A DNA stretch of 64,000 bases from Patescibacteria group bacterium UBA6805 (GCA_002452735.1 DKFD01000006.1:1-64000), one strand, 5' to 3'; shown: positions 17,148 through 25,840, numbered from the stretch's first letter. The notes: generated by a model from the letters alone, not told the origin. Made by a program: numbers and translations.

Positions 17148-17654
17148 TTAAATATACGCTGTATAGGTCAGAAATTTCATCCGGGGAGAGGTGATATTCA
17201 GGTTCTCGATTTCTTCGACAGGGAAGAACCCTATCTTTCCCTCGGCCAACAGGTCGCGGAACTCGGGAGTTTCTTTTACGTTCGTCCAAGAAAGGTAGGC
17301 GGTGAAAGCCAGGTCAATCAGGTCGTTTTTTCCGAGCCAGGCCGGAAGGAGGAGAAAAGGGTCCGGGGAATAAACCAGTTCCAGTCCGGTTTCTTCTTCT
17401 AGCTCCCTTTTTAGGGCGTTGAGGATTGCCGACTGGTAGTTCTGTCCGTCAAAGTCCCGAAGCTCGATACCTCCGCCGGGCAGTTCCCAGTTCCCTGAAA
17501 GGTCCCGGCCCGTGATTGAGCCTCGTTCTGTCCGAAATCTCATCAGAGTTTTTCTGTCTTTCGCGATGTGGGCGAAAACCCCGATTCCCGTGGCAACGGC
17601 TCGGCCCCGGCCAAGATTCTTTTTGCAGTTTTCAATGATCTTTTCCGTGTTCAT
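17148..17654 (-). CDS. Nudix hydrolase
   Basis: Nudix enzymes cleave nucleoside diphosphates linked to another moiety. The 168-residue protein has the Nudix box as GGGIELRD followed by about 10 extra residues and then LKRELEEETGLEL; the REL-EE-TG core with its metal-binding glutamates is intact, while the insertion is unusual. The ATG at 17654 is chosen over a longer frame because a promoter ends 35 nt upstream and GGAGG (17662-17666) lies 7 nt before it. This is one of the few genes here with a strong Shine-Dalgarno sequence. Substrate unknown. Confidence 0.87.
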   Translation of the reverse strand: MNTEKIIENCKKNLGRGRAVATGIGVFAHIAKDRKTLMRFRTERGSITGRDLSGNWELPGGGIELRDFDGQNYQSAILNALKRELEEETGLELVYSPDPFLLLPAWLGKNDLIDLAFTAYLSWTNVKETPEFRDLLAEGKIGFFPVEEIENLNITSPRMKFLTYTAYI

Positions 17655-17688
17655 TTCAATGCCTCCAACACAATGGTTAGATGAGCCC

Positions 17689-17716
17689 ATATTACAATAC
17701 TTTCGTATTTTGTCAA
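17689..17716 (-). promoter_or_regulatory. Promoter of the Nudix gene
   Basis: Minus strand TTGACA (17711-17716), 16-bp spacer, TAATAT (17689-17694). Confidence 0.8.
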
Positions 17717-17748
17717 TGGAGGATTGTTCTGTAATTTTAAAACCACCC

Positions 17749-17776
17749 TTGTATTTTGCTTGATTTTTGATATAAT
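17749..17776 (+). promoter_or_regulatory. Promoter of lemA-htpX
   Basis: TTGTAT (17749-17754), 16-bp spacer, TATAAT (17771-17776). The leader to the lemA ATG is about 42 nt. Confidence 0.6.
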
Positions 17777-17824
17777 CCAGAAGAAGAATAAAGGTCAAAT
17801 TAAAAGAAATTAAAAAACAAACAT

Positions 17825-18385
17825 ATGATTGACGTCTTAACATTATTTTTAGGATTAATCGTTGTTTTGGTCTTGTGGATTGTTTTCATCTACAATTCTT
17901 TGATTGTCTTGAGAAACCGTGTCAAGGAGGCCTGGTCAGACATCGATGTCCAATTAAAGAGAAGGTATGATTTGATTCCCAATCTAATGGAAACCGTAAA
18001 GGGTTATGCCGGCCACGAAAGGGAAACTTTTGAAAAGGTGGTTCAGGCCAGGAATATGGCCATGAGCGCCCAGGGCGTAAAAGAAAAAGGAGAGGCGGAA
18101 AACATGCTCAGCCAAACCCTTAAATCCATATTCGCCTTGTCCGAGAGCTATCCCGAACTCAAGGCCTCGCAGAATTTTCTGGAGCTGCAGCAGGAATTAA
18201 GTGATACAGAGAACAAGATACAGGCCGCCCGCAGGTTTTACAACGGCAATGTTTTGGAATTGAATACCAAAATTGAAACAGTTCCTTCCAATGTCGTTGC
18301 CAACATGTTCAATTTCAAGCAGTCCGAATTTTTCCAGATAGGGGAGGAGGAAAAGGCAGCGCCCAAGGTGGATTTTAACAAATAG
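17825..18385 (+). CDS. lemA: LemA family protein
   Basis: LemA proteins are membrane-anchored coiled-coil proteins of poorly defined role, often encoded beside HtpX. The 186-residue product has one N-terminal membrane helix (about 5-28), then the family core YNSLIVLRNRVKEAWSDIDVQLKRRYDLIPNL and long amphipathic helices with LQQELSDTENKIQAARRFYN. It leads a lemA-microprotein-htpX operon, suggesting a function in membrane-protein quality control. Confidence 0.94.
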   Translation: MIDVLTLFLGLIVVLVLWIVFIYNSLIVLRNRVKEAWSDIDVQLKRRYDLIPNLMETVKGYAGHERETFEKVVQARNMAMSAQGVKEKGEAENMLSQTLKSIFALSESYPELKASQNFLELQQELSDTENKIQAARRFYNGNVLELNTKIETVPSNVVANMFNFKQSEFFQIGEEEKAAPKVDFNK

Positions 18386-18392
18386 ATTATAC

Positions 18393-18503
18393 ATGAAAAA
18401 CATCAAGAAAGTCATCATCAAGCAAAGAAAAAAACTGAGAAAGAAATACGGCAAGAAGCTGAGCTTAAGAGACCAAAAAAGAAAAGGCATTCTTAAAAAA
18501 TAG
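18393..18503 (+). CDS. Basic 36-aa microprotein
   Basis: An ATG 8 nt after the lemA stop opens a 36-codon frame that ends at TAG 18501-18503, 2 nt before htpX. The product starts MKNIKKVIIKQRKKLRKKYG and ends KRKGILKK; about half its residues are Lys or Arg. Its exact fit between lemA and htpX argues for a translated gene. The charge suggests nucleic-acid or ribosome contact, but no family is recognised. Confidence 0.5.
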   Translation: MKNIKKVIIKQRKKLRKKYGKKLSLRDQKRKGILKK

Positions 18504-18505
18504 CC

Positions 18506-19408
18506 ATGGCCAACTTGTATTCTCAAGCCGAATCAAATGTTCGCAGGACATGGTTTTTAATAACCCTGTTTTTGCTCTTGGTCATTGCCCTGGGCTGGCT
18601 TTTCAGCCATATCCTGAACAATCAGGCCATTCTTTACGTCGCCGTTGTCTTCAGTATTGTGACCAGTATTTCTTCCTACTGGTTTTCCGACAAGTTTGTT
18701 TTGACGATGACTAGCGCTTATCCCGTAAAGAAAGAGGATGATCCCCAGCTTTACCGCCTGGTGGAAAATCTTTGCATCACGGCCGGTCTTCCCTTGCCCC
18801 GAATATATGTTTTGGAAGAAGAACAGCCCAATGCTTTTGCCACGGGCCGGGACGAAAAGCACGCCGTGATTGTCGTAACCAGGGGCCTTATGGAAAAATT
18901 ACAGAGAGTGGAGCTGGAAGGAGTGATTGCTCACGAGCTTTCCCACATTAAGAACAGGGATACGCTTCTGCAGACCGCGATAGTGGTTTTGGTGGGCATT
19001 GTCGCTATTCTTTCCAACATGTTTTTGAGAATCGGTTTCAGAAGAAGGGGGAACAACAGGGACAGCTCTCCCGTTCTCGCCATTCTGGGAATCGTTGCCG
19101 CAATTCTGGCTCCTTTAAGCGCCAATCTGATAAAGCTGGCCCTTTCCCGGCAGAGAGAGTTTCTGGCCGACGCTTCCGGAGCCCTTCTTACCCGCTATCC
19201 CGAAGGACTGGCCAGCGCCTTGGAGAAAATCGCTTCTGACGAGCACGAGCTTTCCAAGGCCAGCCCGGCCACGGCCCATTTGTTCATCGCCTCGCCCTTT
19301 AAGGAGGGAGAAGGGGGATACAGCTGGGCGGCCAAGCTTTTTATGACCCATCCGCCAATGGAAGAAAGAGTCAAGGCCCTGCTGGGCATGCGCATGCCTG
19401 AAGAATAA
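18506..19408 (+). CDS. htpX: Protease HtpX
   Basis: HtpX is a membrane zinc metalloprotease that degrades misfolded membrane proteins. The 300-residue protein has two N-terminal membrane helices (about 15-60), the zinc motif in VIAHELSHIKNRDTLLQ (HELSH, about 149-153), two more hydrophobic segments, and the downstream Glu-containing ALSRQREFLADASGA. Length is typical. It ends 6 nt before tRNA-Ser. Confidence 0.95.
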   Translation: MANLYSQAESNVRRTWFLITLFLLLVIALGWLFSHILNNQAILYVAVVFSIVTSISSYWFSDKFVLTMTSAYPVKKEDDPQLYRLVENLCITAGLPLPRIYVLEEEQPNAFATGRDEKHAVIVVTRGLMEKLQRVELEGVIAHELSHIKNRDTLLQTAIVVLVGIVAILSNMFLRIGFRRRGNNRDSSPVLAILGIVAAILAPLSANLIKLALSRQREFLADASGALLTRYPEGLASALEKIASDEHELSKASPATAHLFIASPFKEGEGGYSWAAKLFMTHPPMEERVKALLGMRMPEE

Positions 19409-19414
19409 TCATCC

Positions 19415-19499
19415 GGAGAGGTGCAAGAGCGGTTTAATTGGCAGTCCTGGAAAGACTGTGTATGTAAAAGTACCGAGGGTTCGAATCCCTCCCTCTCCG
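19415..19499 (+). tRNA. tRNA-Ser (GGA)
   Basis: The 7-bp acceptor GGAGAGG (19415-19421) pairs with CCTCTCC (19492-19498), discriminator G. The anticodon arm CAGTC-CTGGAAA-GACTG gives anticodon GGA. A long variable arm (type II) and a canonical T-loop TTCGAAT are present. CCA is not encoded. Confidence 0.95.
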
Positions 19500-19510
19500 C
19501 ATTGAGTTTT

Positions 19511-19657
19511 GTGAAGAAGGCAAACAAAAACGACATCCTGCTTGCGGTTTGCGTAACCATCTTTTTGTTTACGGCACTGATAGACTGGAATGTTTATTCT
19601 TGGCTGATTTTGCTTTCGTTAATAATGATTTTGTTTGTCTGGTATTTCAAAAATTGA
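19511..19657 (+). CDS. Small two-helix membrane protein
   Basis: A GTG at 19511 opens a 48-codon frame (VKKANKNDILLAV, then two hydrophobic helices around LIDWNVYSW) ending TGA 19655-19657. Upstream in-frame starts lie inside tRNA-Ser and are rejected; a TTG at 19502 is an alternative. It would be made from read-through of the htpX-tRNA transcript. No family recognised. Confidence 0.45.
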   Translation: MKKANKNDILLAVCVTIFLFTALIDWNVYSWLILLSLIMILFVWYFKN

Positions 19658-19681
19658 CAATCAGGTTTTTTGTGCTATTCT
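19654..19681 (+). promoter_or_regulatory. Promoter of the 105-aa hypothetical gene
   Basis: TTGACA (19654-19659), 16-bp spacer, TATTCT (19676-19681). GAGGTGG about 6 nt before the ATG at 19707 acts as ribosome binding site. Confidence 0.75.
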
Positions 19682-19706
19682 TTAGGTAGGTCTTTGAGGT
19701 GGAAAA

Positions 19707-20024
19707 ATGGATGATGATGAAAAGAAACTGCTTGCTTTACAGCAAATTAAAAATGATGCGCCGATGATTCTTTCTCAATTAAGAAAGATGATTGGTTGTC
19801 CGTACGGCTTTGAGAAGATTCTCAGGATTGACGTTATTTCCCTGGATCGGGAATACAGCGCCGATTGCTGCCTCGTTTTCTTCGGGGAAGTGAGGGATAC
19901 TATTTATCTTAATTCCGACATGAAATTCATTGACAAGATTATTTTTTTTCTCGGGCGCGAGCAAGAATACAAGAAACTCGTAGACGTCCTGCTTAAAGAG
20001 TACCGCTTGGTATTGTATTTATAG
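19707..20024 (+). CDS. Hypothetical protein (105 aa)
   Basis: The 105-residue soluble protein starts MDDDEKKLLALQQIKND and contains DVISLDREYSADCCLVFFGEVRDTIYLN. It has its own promoter and a good ribosome binding site. A short GC-rich hairpin with seven Ts (about 20024-20041) follows and should terminate it. No family is recognised; the alternating strands and helices suggest a small globular alpha/beta fold. Confidence 0.7.
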   Translation: MDDDEKKLLALQQIKNDAPMILSQLRKMIGCPYGFEKILRIDVISLDREYSADCCLVFFGEVRDTIYLNSDMKFIDKIIFFLGREQEYKKLVDVLLKEYRLVLYL

Positions 20025-20082
20025 CCCCCTTTCGGGTTTTTTTATTTGATTTTTTTGAAGTTTTAGTATAATATTAAAACAT

Positions 20083-22770
20083 ATGGACGGAATAAATTTT
20101 ACCAACAAAGCTCAAAGAACGGTAATGCAGGCGCAGAATACGGCCAGGGACATGGGGCACCAGCAGATTGACGCCCTGCATTTGCTGTACGCCATTGTTT
20201 CCGATTCGGAAAACATCGTTATCAGTCTTTTGAACAGGCTGAACGTTGACATTGAGGACTTGCGGAAGAAATTAAAAGCCGGCTTGAGCCATGTGCCGGT
20301 TGTTTCCACTCCCCAAACCATCGGCCAGTTCTATTTAACCCAGGATATGGCCAAGGTTTTGGAGCGCTCAAGAGAAGAGGCCCTGAATCTTAACGACGAA
20401 TTTGTTTCTTTGGAACACTTGTTTTTGGCCGTTCTTTCCACCGAGACCCTGGCCAAGGAAACCTTGGACAAGGCAACATATTTAAAGCAAGCCACCAGCT
20501 TCGGAGAACAGGGACAGACACAGAAGCTTGCTTATGACACGGCTTTGAAGATTTTCACCCAGTTAAGGGGCGGAGAAAGGGTGACTAGTCCCAATCCCGA
20601 ATCAAAATACAAAATCATTGAAAATTATTCCCGCAACCTTACTGTCATGGCCAAGCAGGGAAAGCTTGATCCTATCGTGGGTCGGGAGGATGAAACCAGA
20701 CGGCTGATGCAGATTTTATCAAGAAGAACCAAGAACAATCCGGTTCTTATCGGAGAAGCCGGTGTGGGCAAGACCGCTGTTGTCGAGGGCCTGGCCCAGA
20801 AAATCGCCAAAGGAGAGGTGCCGGAAAGCCTTAAGAATAAAGAGCTTATCAGTTTGGATTTGGGGGCTTTGATTGCCGGTACCAGGTACAGGGGAGAGTT
20901 TGAAGAAAGAATCAAGGCTCTGTTAAAAGAAATCAAGAAAGCGGAAGGAAGATATCTTTTGTTCATTGACGAGCTTCATACCTTGATCGGGGCTGGTTCG
21001 GCCGAAGGAGCGATTGACGCTTCCAACTTGTTAAAACCCGCCCTGTCCAAGGGCGAGCTCAAAGCCATTGGCGCCACCACTCTCAAGGAATACCAGAAAT
21101 ACATTGAATCAGACCCGGCCCTGGAAAGGAGATTCCAGCCCATTTACGTTTCCGAGCCGAGCATCGAAGACACCATTTCCATTTTAAGGGGAATCAAGGA
21201 AAAGTATGAATTGCACCACGGATTGAAAATCAAGGATTCGGCCCTGGTTTCGGCAGCCGAACTTTCGGCCCGCTACATTTCGGACAGGTTCTTGCCGGAC
21301 AAGGCGGTTGATTTGATGGATGAGGCAGCCTCGGCCTTGAGACTGGAAATAGAGTCCAATCCCGCTGAAATGGAAAACCTTAACAAGGAAATTCAGAAAT
21401 TGGAGATAGAAAAAGAGGCCTTGAAAAAGGAACCCGGCAATGTCAAAAGGGAGAAATCAATTAACAGGCAGCTGGCCGAGCTCAAGGAAAAAGCTAATGC
21501 TTTTTCCGTGCGCTGGAAAACGGAGAAGGAAACAATTGCCGGCATCAAGCAGTTAAAAGAAGACATCGACAAGAAAAGATATGAGCTGGAGAGTCTTTTG
21601 AAGGACGGCGACTTGCAGAAAGTGGCGGAAATCAAATACGGCATCTTGCCCGACCTGTTTTCCAAATTGAGGAAGCAGGAGAACAAGCTGGTAAGATTGC
21701 AGAAAGAGAATCCCATTCTGAAGCAGGAAATAGGGCCGGAAGAAATCGCCCGGGTGGTTTCCCGCTGGACAGGCATTCCCCTGACCAGGTTATTGGAATC
21801 GGAAGTCGGCAAGCTTGAGAACATGGAAAAGATTCTGGCCAAAAGAATCGTTGACCAAGAAGAAGCCATTAAGGCGGTTTCCAATGCCATTAGAAGGTCC
21901 AGAGCCGAGATTTCCGAAGAATCCAAGCCCCTGGGCTCGTTCCTGTTCCTTGGTCCGACTGGAGTAGGTAAGACAGAAACGGCCAAGGCCCTGGCCGAGT
22001 TCTTGTTCAACGACGAGAATGCCTTGATCAGGGTGGACATGTCCGAATACATGGAGAAGTTCGATGTTTCCAAAATGATCGGCAGTCCTCCGGGATACGT
22101 TGGCTATGACGAGGGAGGGCAATTGACCGAGAAAGTGAGGCGCAGGCCATACAGCGTCATTCTTTTGGACGAGATAGAAAAAGCCCATCCCGAGGTTTTC
22201 AATATGCTCTTGCAGGTTTTGGAAGACGGGAGATTGACCGATGCCAAGGGCAGGACAGCTTCTTTCAAAAACACCATTCTTATCATGACCTCCAATGTCG
22301 GTTCCGACATTATTGCCAAGGAAGCGCCTCTGGGATTTGTTGACGATGGAAAAGTCAGCCAGAAAGAGGGATTGAAAGAAAAAGTTCAGGGCGCCCTGAA
22401 AGAAAAATTCAAGCCGGAATTCATCAACAGGATTGACGAAATCATCATTTTTGACTATCTGGGCCAAAAAGAAATCAAGCAGATAGTTGATTTGGAGTTG
22501 AACAAGGTTCAGAAAAGACTGACCAAGAAAGACATTAAGATAGCGGTTACGGAAAAAGCCAAGGAGTATTTGGCGGAAAAAGGGTTTGATTCCAATTACG
22601 GAGCCAGGCCATTAAAGAGGTTGATCCAGAAATTAATCCTTGACCCCATGGCTTTGAAGATAGTGGTGGGGGAGATAAGAAGCGGCGGCAGGATTACTGT
22701 CGACATTGAGAACAAGGAGATTATCTTGAAAACGATTTCCAAGAAAAAACCCGCCTTAAGCAGCAAATAG
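20083..22770 (+). CDS. clpB: Chaperone ClpB (Hsp100 disaggregase)
   Basis: ClpB extracts polypeptides from aggregates together with the Hsp70 system. The 895-residue protein has the N-domain (1-150), AAA1 with Walker A GEAGVGKT (about 224), a long coiled-coil middle domain (about 415-535; [19 protein letters not shown], then [13 protein letters not shown]) and AAA2 with Walker A GPTGVGKT (about 623). The full-length middle domain distinguishes ClpB from ClpC and ClpA. TATAAT at 20067-20072 lies 10 nt before the ATG. It sits near groESL, lemA and htpX. Confidence 0.93.
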   Translation: MDGINFTNKAQRTVMQAQNTARDMGHQQIDALHLLYAIVSDSENIVISLLNRLNVDIEDLRKKLKAGLSHVPVVSTPQTIGQFYLTQDMAKVLERSREEALNLNDEFVSLEHLFLAVLSTETLAKETLDKATYLKQATSFGEQGQTQKLAYDTALKIFTQLRGGERVTSPNPESKYKIIENYSRNLTVMAKQGKLDPIVGREDETRRLMQILSRRTKNNPVLIGEAGVGKTAVVEGLAQKIAKGEVPESLKNKELISLDLGALIAGTRYRGEFEERIKALLKEIKKAEGRYLLFIDELHTLIGAGSAEGAIDASNLLKPALSKGELKAIGATTLKEYQKYIESDPALERRFQPIYVSEPSIEDTISILRGIKEKYELHHGLKIKDSALVSAAELSARYISDRFLPDKAVDLMDEAASALRLEIESNPAEMENLNKEIQKLEIEKEALKKEPGNVKREKSINRQLAELKEKANAFSVRWKTEKETIAGIKQLKEDIDKKRYELESLLKDGDLQKVAEIKYGILPDLFSKLRKQENKLVRLQKENPILKQEIGPEEIARVVSRWTGIPLTRLLESEVGKLENMEKILAKRIVDQEEAIKAVSNAIRRSRAEISEESKPLGSFLFLGPTGVGKTETAKALAEFLFNDENALIRVDMSEYMEKFDVSKMIGSPPGYVGYDEGGQLTEKVRRRPYSVILLDEIEKAHPEVFNMLLQVLEDGRLTDAKGRTASFKNTILIMTSNVGSDIIAKEAPLGFVDDGKVSQKEGLKEKVQGALKEKFKPEFINRIDEIIIFDYLGQKEIKQIVDLELNKVQKRLTKKDIKIAVTEKAKEYLAEKGFDSNYGARPLKRLIQKLILDPMALKIVVGEIRSGGRITVDIENKEIILKTISKKKPALSSK

Positions 22771-22773
22771 GTT

Positions 22774-23433
22774 ATGAAAAAAAACGATGTTCTGAATTTG
22801 TTTTTTATGATTGTTCTCGGAGCTTTCGGAGGCCTTTTGGCCGTATTCTTCTGCCTCAAAGGCAATGCCGGTCTTTTTTCTCCGCTGGTTATCAATCAGA
22901 CCGAAGAAAGAGTCTATATCGACCAGAACACGGCGCTCATGGACAGCATCAAGGAAACGAAAAAATCGATTTTTACCGTCAATTCTTTTTCCGGCCTGGT
23001 TTTGACTTCCGACGGACTGGCCGTTACTTTGGCCGATAATGTGGCGGGCAAGAGCGCTGTTGTTTGCGTTGTCAACAAGGAAGAGATTCCTTGCCAGGTT
23101 TTAAAAAAAGATTTCAGCCAGAATCTGGCCTTAATCAAAATAGAGAAAGACAAGCTTTCGACCACGGGATTCTTTGATTACGAAAAAATGGAAACAGGCA
23201 AAAGAATCTACGTTCTTTCTTATCTTCCCTCCGGCGTCTTGTCCGTTAACGAGGGGATTGCCAAAAGCTTTGATGCGGACATTATTAAAACAAACATCAG
23301 GGAAATCGAGTCAGTAAACGGAAGCCCGGTCTTTAGCGTGGACAACCGGATAGTTGGCTTGGCTTTCAGGGAAGCCAGTGGTTTTGTCTCCGTCATGCCT
23401 TCTTCTCTAATCAGGGCTTTTGCCGGACTTTGA
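22774..23433 (+). CDS. Membrane-anchored HtrA/trypsin-like protein, catalytically inactive
   Basis: The 219-residue protein has an N-terminal membrane helix (about 8-29) and a trypsin-like double barrel of the HtrA type without a PDZ domain. Landmarks align but the catalytic residues do not: GLVLTSDGLAVTLADNV replaces the segment that normally holds His; DFSQNLALIKIE has Asn in place of the Asp in the usual DLALLK motif; and ESVNGSPVFSVDNRIVGLA replaces GNSGGP with no Ser at the nucleophile position. It is likely a pseudoprotease with a binding or scaffolding role. It begins 3 nt after clpB. Confidence 0.75.
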   Translation: MKKNDVLNLFFMIVLGAFGGLLAVFFCLKGNAGLFSPLVINQTEERVYIDQNTALMDSIKETKKSIFTVNSFSGLVLTSDGLAVTLADNVAGKSAVVCVVNKEEIPCQVLKKDFSQNLALIKIEKDKLSTTGFFDYEKMETGKRIYVLSYLPSGVLSVNEGIAKSFDADIIKTNIREIESVNGSPVFSVDNRIVGLAFREASGFVSVMPSSLIRAFAGL

Positions 23434-23441
23434 TTTTGGGG

Positions 23442-23447
23442 TATAAT
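23442..23447 (+). promoter_or_regulatory. -10 box placing transcription start on an ATG
   Basis: TATAAT 23442-23447 overlaps nothing but precedes ATG 23448 directly and ATG 23454 by 6 nt. Start of RNA about 7 nt after the -10 coincides with the ATG at 23454, deciding the start of the next gene. Confidence 0.65.
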
Positions 23448-23453
23448 ATGCAT

Positions 23454-23630
23454 ATGTTTAACCCGAAGCTGAAAGATTTCATCGAGCAAAATCCGAACAA
23501 GTCATTGCTGGGTTTTGCTTGGTCGTGCTACTGGAGATTGCAGGTTGTAATTTTCGTCATCTATCTGGCCCTGGTCATTGTTTTCTTGATGCTGGGCCTT
23601 TTGGTTAGCTTGATAGAAAGGTTGTTATAA
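23454..23630 (+). CDS. Small single-pass membrane protein (58 aa)
   Basis: The product starts MFNPKLKDFIEQNPNKSLLG, then has one long hydrophobic helix and ends LVSLIERLL. The ATG at 23454 fits a leaderless mRNA; ATG 23448 would add two residues. No family recognised. It lies between the HtrA-like gene and another small membrane protein. Confidence 0.6.
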   Translation: MFNPKLKDFIEQNPNKSLLGFAWSCYWRLQVVIFVIYLALVIVFLMLGLLVSLIERLL

Positions 23631-23645
23631 TAATTATTTATATAT

Positions 23646-23990
23646 ATGACCCTTAATTTTAAGCATGTTCTCGGCTGGGTGCTTGTTTTCGTGGGCCTGG
23701 CCGTTATTTTCTGGGACATTTCCACTTCATATTATTGCTTCACCGCCAAGAAAGAGTTTCCCCAGGTTTTCGTTCAGCCCGCGGCCGAGAAAAAAGACAC
23801 ATCGTCTTCGGGGGTATTCGATCCCCAGGCAATGGCCGGAGAAATCATTCAGGAGCAGCTCGGCCAGCTGATTCCCGCGAACACGGTTTCCTTGTTGCTG
23901 AACATGTCGGCCTGGATTCTTTTCGCCACTTTTCTTATTTACGCCGGAGCCAGGGTGGTGGGGCTGGGTGCAGGATTTTTGAAGGACTAA
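23646..23990 (+). CDS. Hypothetical membrane protein (114 aa)
   Basis: The protein has a membrane helix at about 8-27, an extracytoplasmic segment of about 55 residues rich in Lys and Ser (QPAAEKKDTSSSGVFDPQAM), and a second helix at about 82-105. TATAAT at 23626-23631 lies 14 nt before the ATG. No family is recognised; the two-helix layout and neighbours suggest an envelope role. Confidence 0.65.
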   Translation: MTLNFKHVLGWVLVFVGLAVIFWDISTSYYCFTAKKEFPQVFVQPAAEKKDTSSSGVFDPQAMAGEIIQEQLGQLIPANTVSLLLNMSAWILFATFLIYAGARVVGLGAGFLKD

Positions 23991-24031
23991 AAAGATACGG
24001 TTTTTTGATGATTTTGTGATATAATTGCTCT

Positions 24032-24301
24032 GTGGACATAAGGTCTTTTGCCAAAAAGCACAATTATTTTTTTTGGTATGTCAGAGAACCGGAGAATCTC
24101 TCAAAAGAATCAATAGTTGAGCATGTTTTGAATTACGGGGACTGGAAAGATTTCAAAGAACTGGTTGCTGTTCTGGGGGTTGTTGAAATCGCTGAAATAT
24201 TCAGAAAACAAGCGGAGAAAGAAAGAAGCAATTACAGGCCCAAGATTAAAAACTACTTTGAGGCGTATTTTAACGAACATGCACCAAGAAGTGCTAACTG
24301 A
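24032..24301 (+). CDS. DUF6922-like protein, putative partner of the AbiEii toxin
   Basis: The 89-residue protein reads from GTG 24032, only 6 nt after TATAAT (24020-24025), so it should be leaderless. It has the pattern FFWYVREPENLSKESIVEHVLNYGDWKDFKELVAVLG seen (as WD...RVLEYGD.EDWKWL) in small proteins that often precede AbiEii nucleotidyltransferase toxins, here assigned to DUF6922 from memory. Its last 23 nt overlap the toxin gene. An antitoxin role is inferred from position and pairing only. Confidence 0.55.
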   Translation: MDIRSFAKKHNYFFWYVREPENLSKESIVEHVLNYGDWKDFKELVAVLGVVEIAEIFRKQAEKERSNYRPKIKNYFEAYFNEHAPRSAN

Positions 24302-24876
24302 AAATCAAAAAAATCTACTGCCTCTTTTGAGGCAATTTAAAAATCAATTCGGCCTGATAGGGGAAACGGCGATTGCTTTGCAGATGGGCCATCGCCGGTC
24401 GGTTGATTTTGATTTAGCTTCTGTTTTTTGAGAACGAAAGGGTCAAGAAGCAGATAGCGGGGATAGAGAGCGTCCTTATTGACGAGAAGGGGGAATATAC
24501 CGTAATAACGGAGGGTGTCAAGATTACTTTTGTTCATTATCCTTTTAATGTGGACTTCGGAGAAGAGTTTGAGGGAATTAGGGTTGCGGACTTTTTGACT
24601 CTGGCCGCTCTTAAATCTTACGCTCTGGGAAGGAGAACGAAATGGAAGGATTACGTCGACCTTTACTTCGTTTTTAAGGGTTTTTTCGGTTTTGAGCAGG
24701 TGGTGGAAAAAGCCGAAAAAATTTTCGGCAAGGAGTTCAATGAAAAGATTTTCCGGGCCCAGCTCGGCTATTTTAAAGACATAGACTATTCGGAAGAGAT
24801 AGAGTATATGCCGGGATTTGAAACAGGCAAGGAAATTATTGAAAGAGAGTTGTTGAAGATGAGCACGAAAGCTTAA
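24279..24876 (+). pseudogene. AbiEii/AbiGii-type nucleotidyltransferase toxin, interrupted at UUU-UGA
   Basis: The first frame starts at ATG 24279 (MHQEVLTENQKNLLPLLRQF) and includes the nucleotidyltransferase motif GETAIALQMGHRRSVDFDLAS before TGA at 24429-24431. The +1 frame continues without a gap (ENERVKKQIAG, later DFLTLAALKSYALGRRTKWKDYVDLYF) to 24876, matching the AbiEii C-terminal half. The break lies in a T6 tract. Removing one T restores a continuous protein of about 198 residues. It may be a homopolymer error, a true inactivation, or a programmed +1 shift. AbiEii enzymes add nucleotides to tRNA in toxin-antitoxin systems. Confidence 0.75.
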
Positions 24877-24905
24877 TTGACATATCCGCATTTTTCAGAT
24901 ATATC
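24877..24905 (+). promoter_or_regulatory. Promoter of the 85-aa hypothetical gene
   Basis: TTGACA (24877-24882), 17-bp spacer, TATATC (24900-24905). Confidence 0.75.
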
Positions 24906-24936
24906 CTGAAACAGCACCTTGGAGAGAGCGATTAAA

Positions 24937-25194
24937 TTGAAAACGCTTGAAAGCATTGTCCAGACGCAAAACAGTTTCTATTCCTGTTGCTACGACCTTA
25001 AAACAAAGGAATTTGTTTTCAAGAGAATCGGAAGCGAAAACAAGCCGGTTTGGGCTCGTTACGAGCCGCTGTACATAGGAAACAAGCTTTCCATTGAAAA
25101 CTCCTGCCTTGTCTTGAAAGACGGCAAGAGAGTTGTCCTGAGGACTTCCCCGATGGTTAATGTTTTCGAAAAATCCACGGCGCTGTTGGCTTAA
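24937..25194 (+). CDS. Hypothetical protein (85 aa)
   Basis: TTG 24937 is preceded by GGAGAGAG at about 8 nt spacing and downstream of a good promoter; TTG 24919 is an alternative. The product (KTLESIVQTQNSFYSCCYD, then KEFVFKRIGSENKPVWARYEP) is a soluble mixed alpha/beta protein ending FEKSTALLA. A terminator overlaps the stop codon. No family is recognised. Confidence 0.65.
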   Translation: MKTLESIVQTQNSFYSCCYDLKTKEFVFKRIGSENKPVWARYEPLYIGNKLSIENSCLVLKDGKRVVLRTSPMVNVFEKSTALLA

Positions 25195-25207
25195 TAGCGC
25201 CTTTTTT
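25179..25207 (+). terminator. Terminator overlapping the stop codon
   Basis: GGCGCT (25179-25184) pairs with AGCGCC (25196-25201), then TTTTTT. The TAA stop is in the loop. Confidence 0.85.
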
Positions 25208-25215
25208 ATTGCTCG

Positions 25216-25244
25216 TTGACTTTTAATTTGTTTTTCCATATAAT
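25216..25244 (+). promoter_or_regulatory. Promoter of the winged-helix regulator
   Basis: TTGACT (25216-25221), 17-bp spacer, TATAAT (25239-25244), then 8 nt to the ATG: a clear near-leaderless arrangement. Confidence 0.85.
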
Positions 25245-25252
25245 GGCCTTGT

Positions 25253-25840
25253 ATGAATCCTGAAGAAATAATCAAGCTCACCAACGCGGTTTACAAGGTA
25301 ACAGACCTTTTCCCCCCAAAAGACCCTCTTAAGACAGCCATCAGGAAAGAGGCGCTTGATGTTTTGTTTTTTTCAGTTCTGGCCTTGAAGGGATTCAGCT
25401 CAAAGACCAGGGGAGATGTTTTCATCAGCCTGAAACTCATTGAGGCGTATCTCCAGGTGTCAAGCAAACAGAAATGGGTGCACGAGCGCAACTTTGAGAT
25501 TCTTCAGGCAGAGTACGACAAGGTCAGGCAATTTTTCGAAGTTCTGGCTAAAAAAAACAAACCAGAGCCGAAGAAACCGGCCGCGGGAGGGTTGAAGACC
25601 GAGAAAAGCGAAATAATTGGCAGGCAGATTGAGTATGAAAAATTATCAGACATCCAGCTCAGGGTTTTGGAAGTGCTGCAGAACAAGGGACAGCTCAAGC
25701 CGAACGAAATCAACGGATTTTTCCCTAAGATAAGCTCAAGGTCAATCAGGAGGGAATTGAGGGAATTGAGGGAAAAAAACATAATCAATTCTTCGGGGAG
25801 TGGAAAAGCGGTTTCTTATGAAATTAACCCTAATTATTAA
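25253..25840 (+). CDS. Winged-helix DNA-binding regulator
   Basis: The 195-residue protein has an all-helical N-terminal half (about 1-100), a Lys/Pro-rich linker, and a C-terminal winged helix (about 130-195): LSDIQLRVLEVLQNKGQLKPNEINGFFPKISSRSIRRELREL (quoted in part by its ends LSDIQL and RRELREL) followed by a wing KNIINSSGSGKAVSYEI. The N-terminal half resembles four-helix proteins that accompany such regulators. It sits directly before a repeat array and an ECF sigma gene and may regulate them. Confidence 0.7.
   Translation: MNPEEIIKLTNAVYKVTDLFPPKDPLKTAIRKEALDVLFFSVLALKGFSSKTRGDVFISLKLIEAYLQVSSKQKWVHERNFEILQAEYDKVRQFFEVLAKKNKPEPKKPAAGGLKTEKSEIIGRQIEYEKLSDIQLRVLEVLQNKGQLKPNEINGFFPKISSRSIRRELRELREKNIINSSGSGKAVSYEINPNY

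Noticed and set aside
19421..19510. Longer start for the small membrane protein at 19511
   Set aside because: The extension translates tRNA-Ser.
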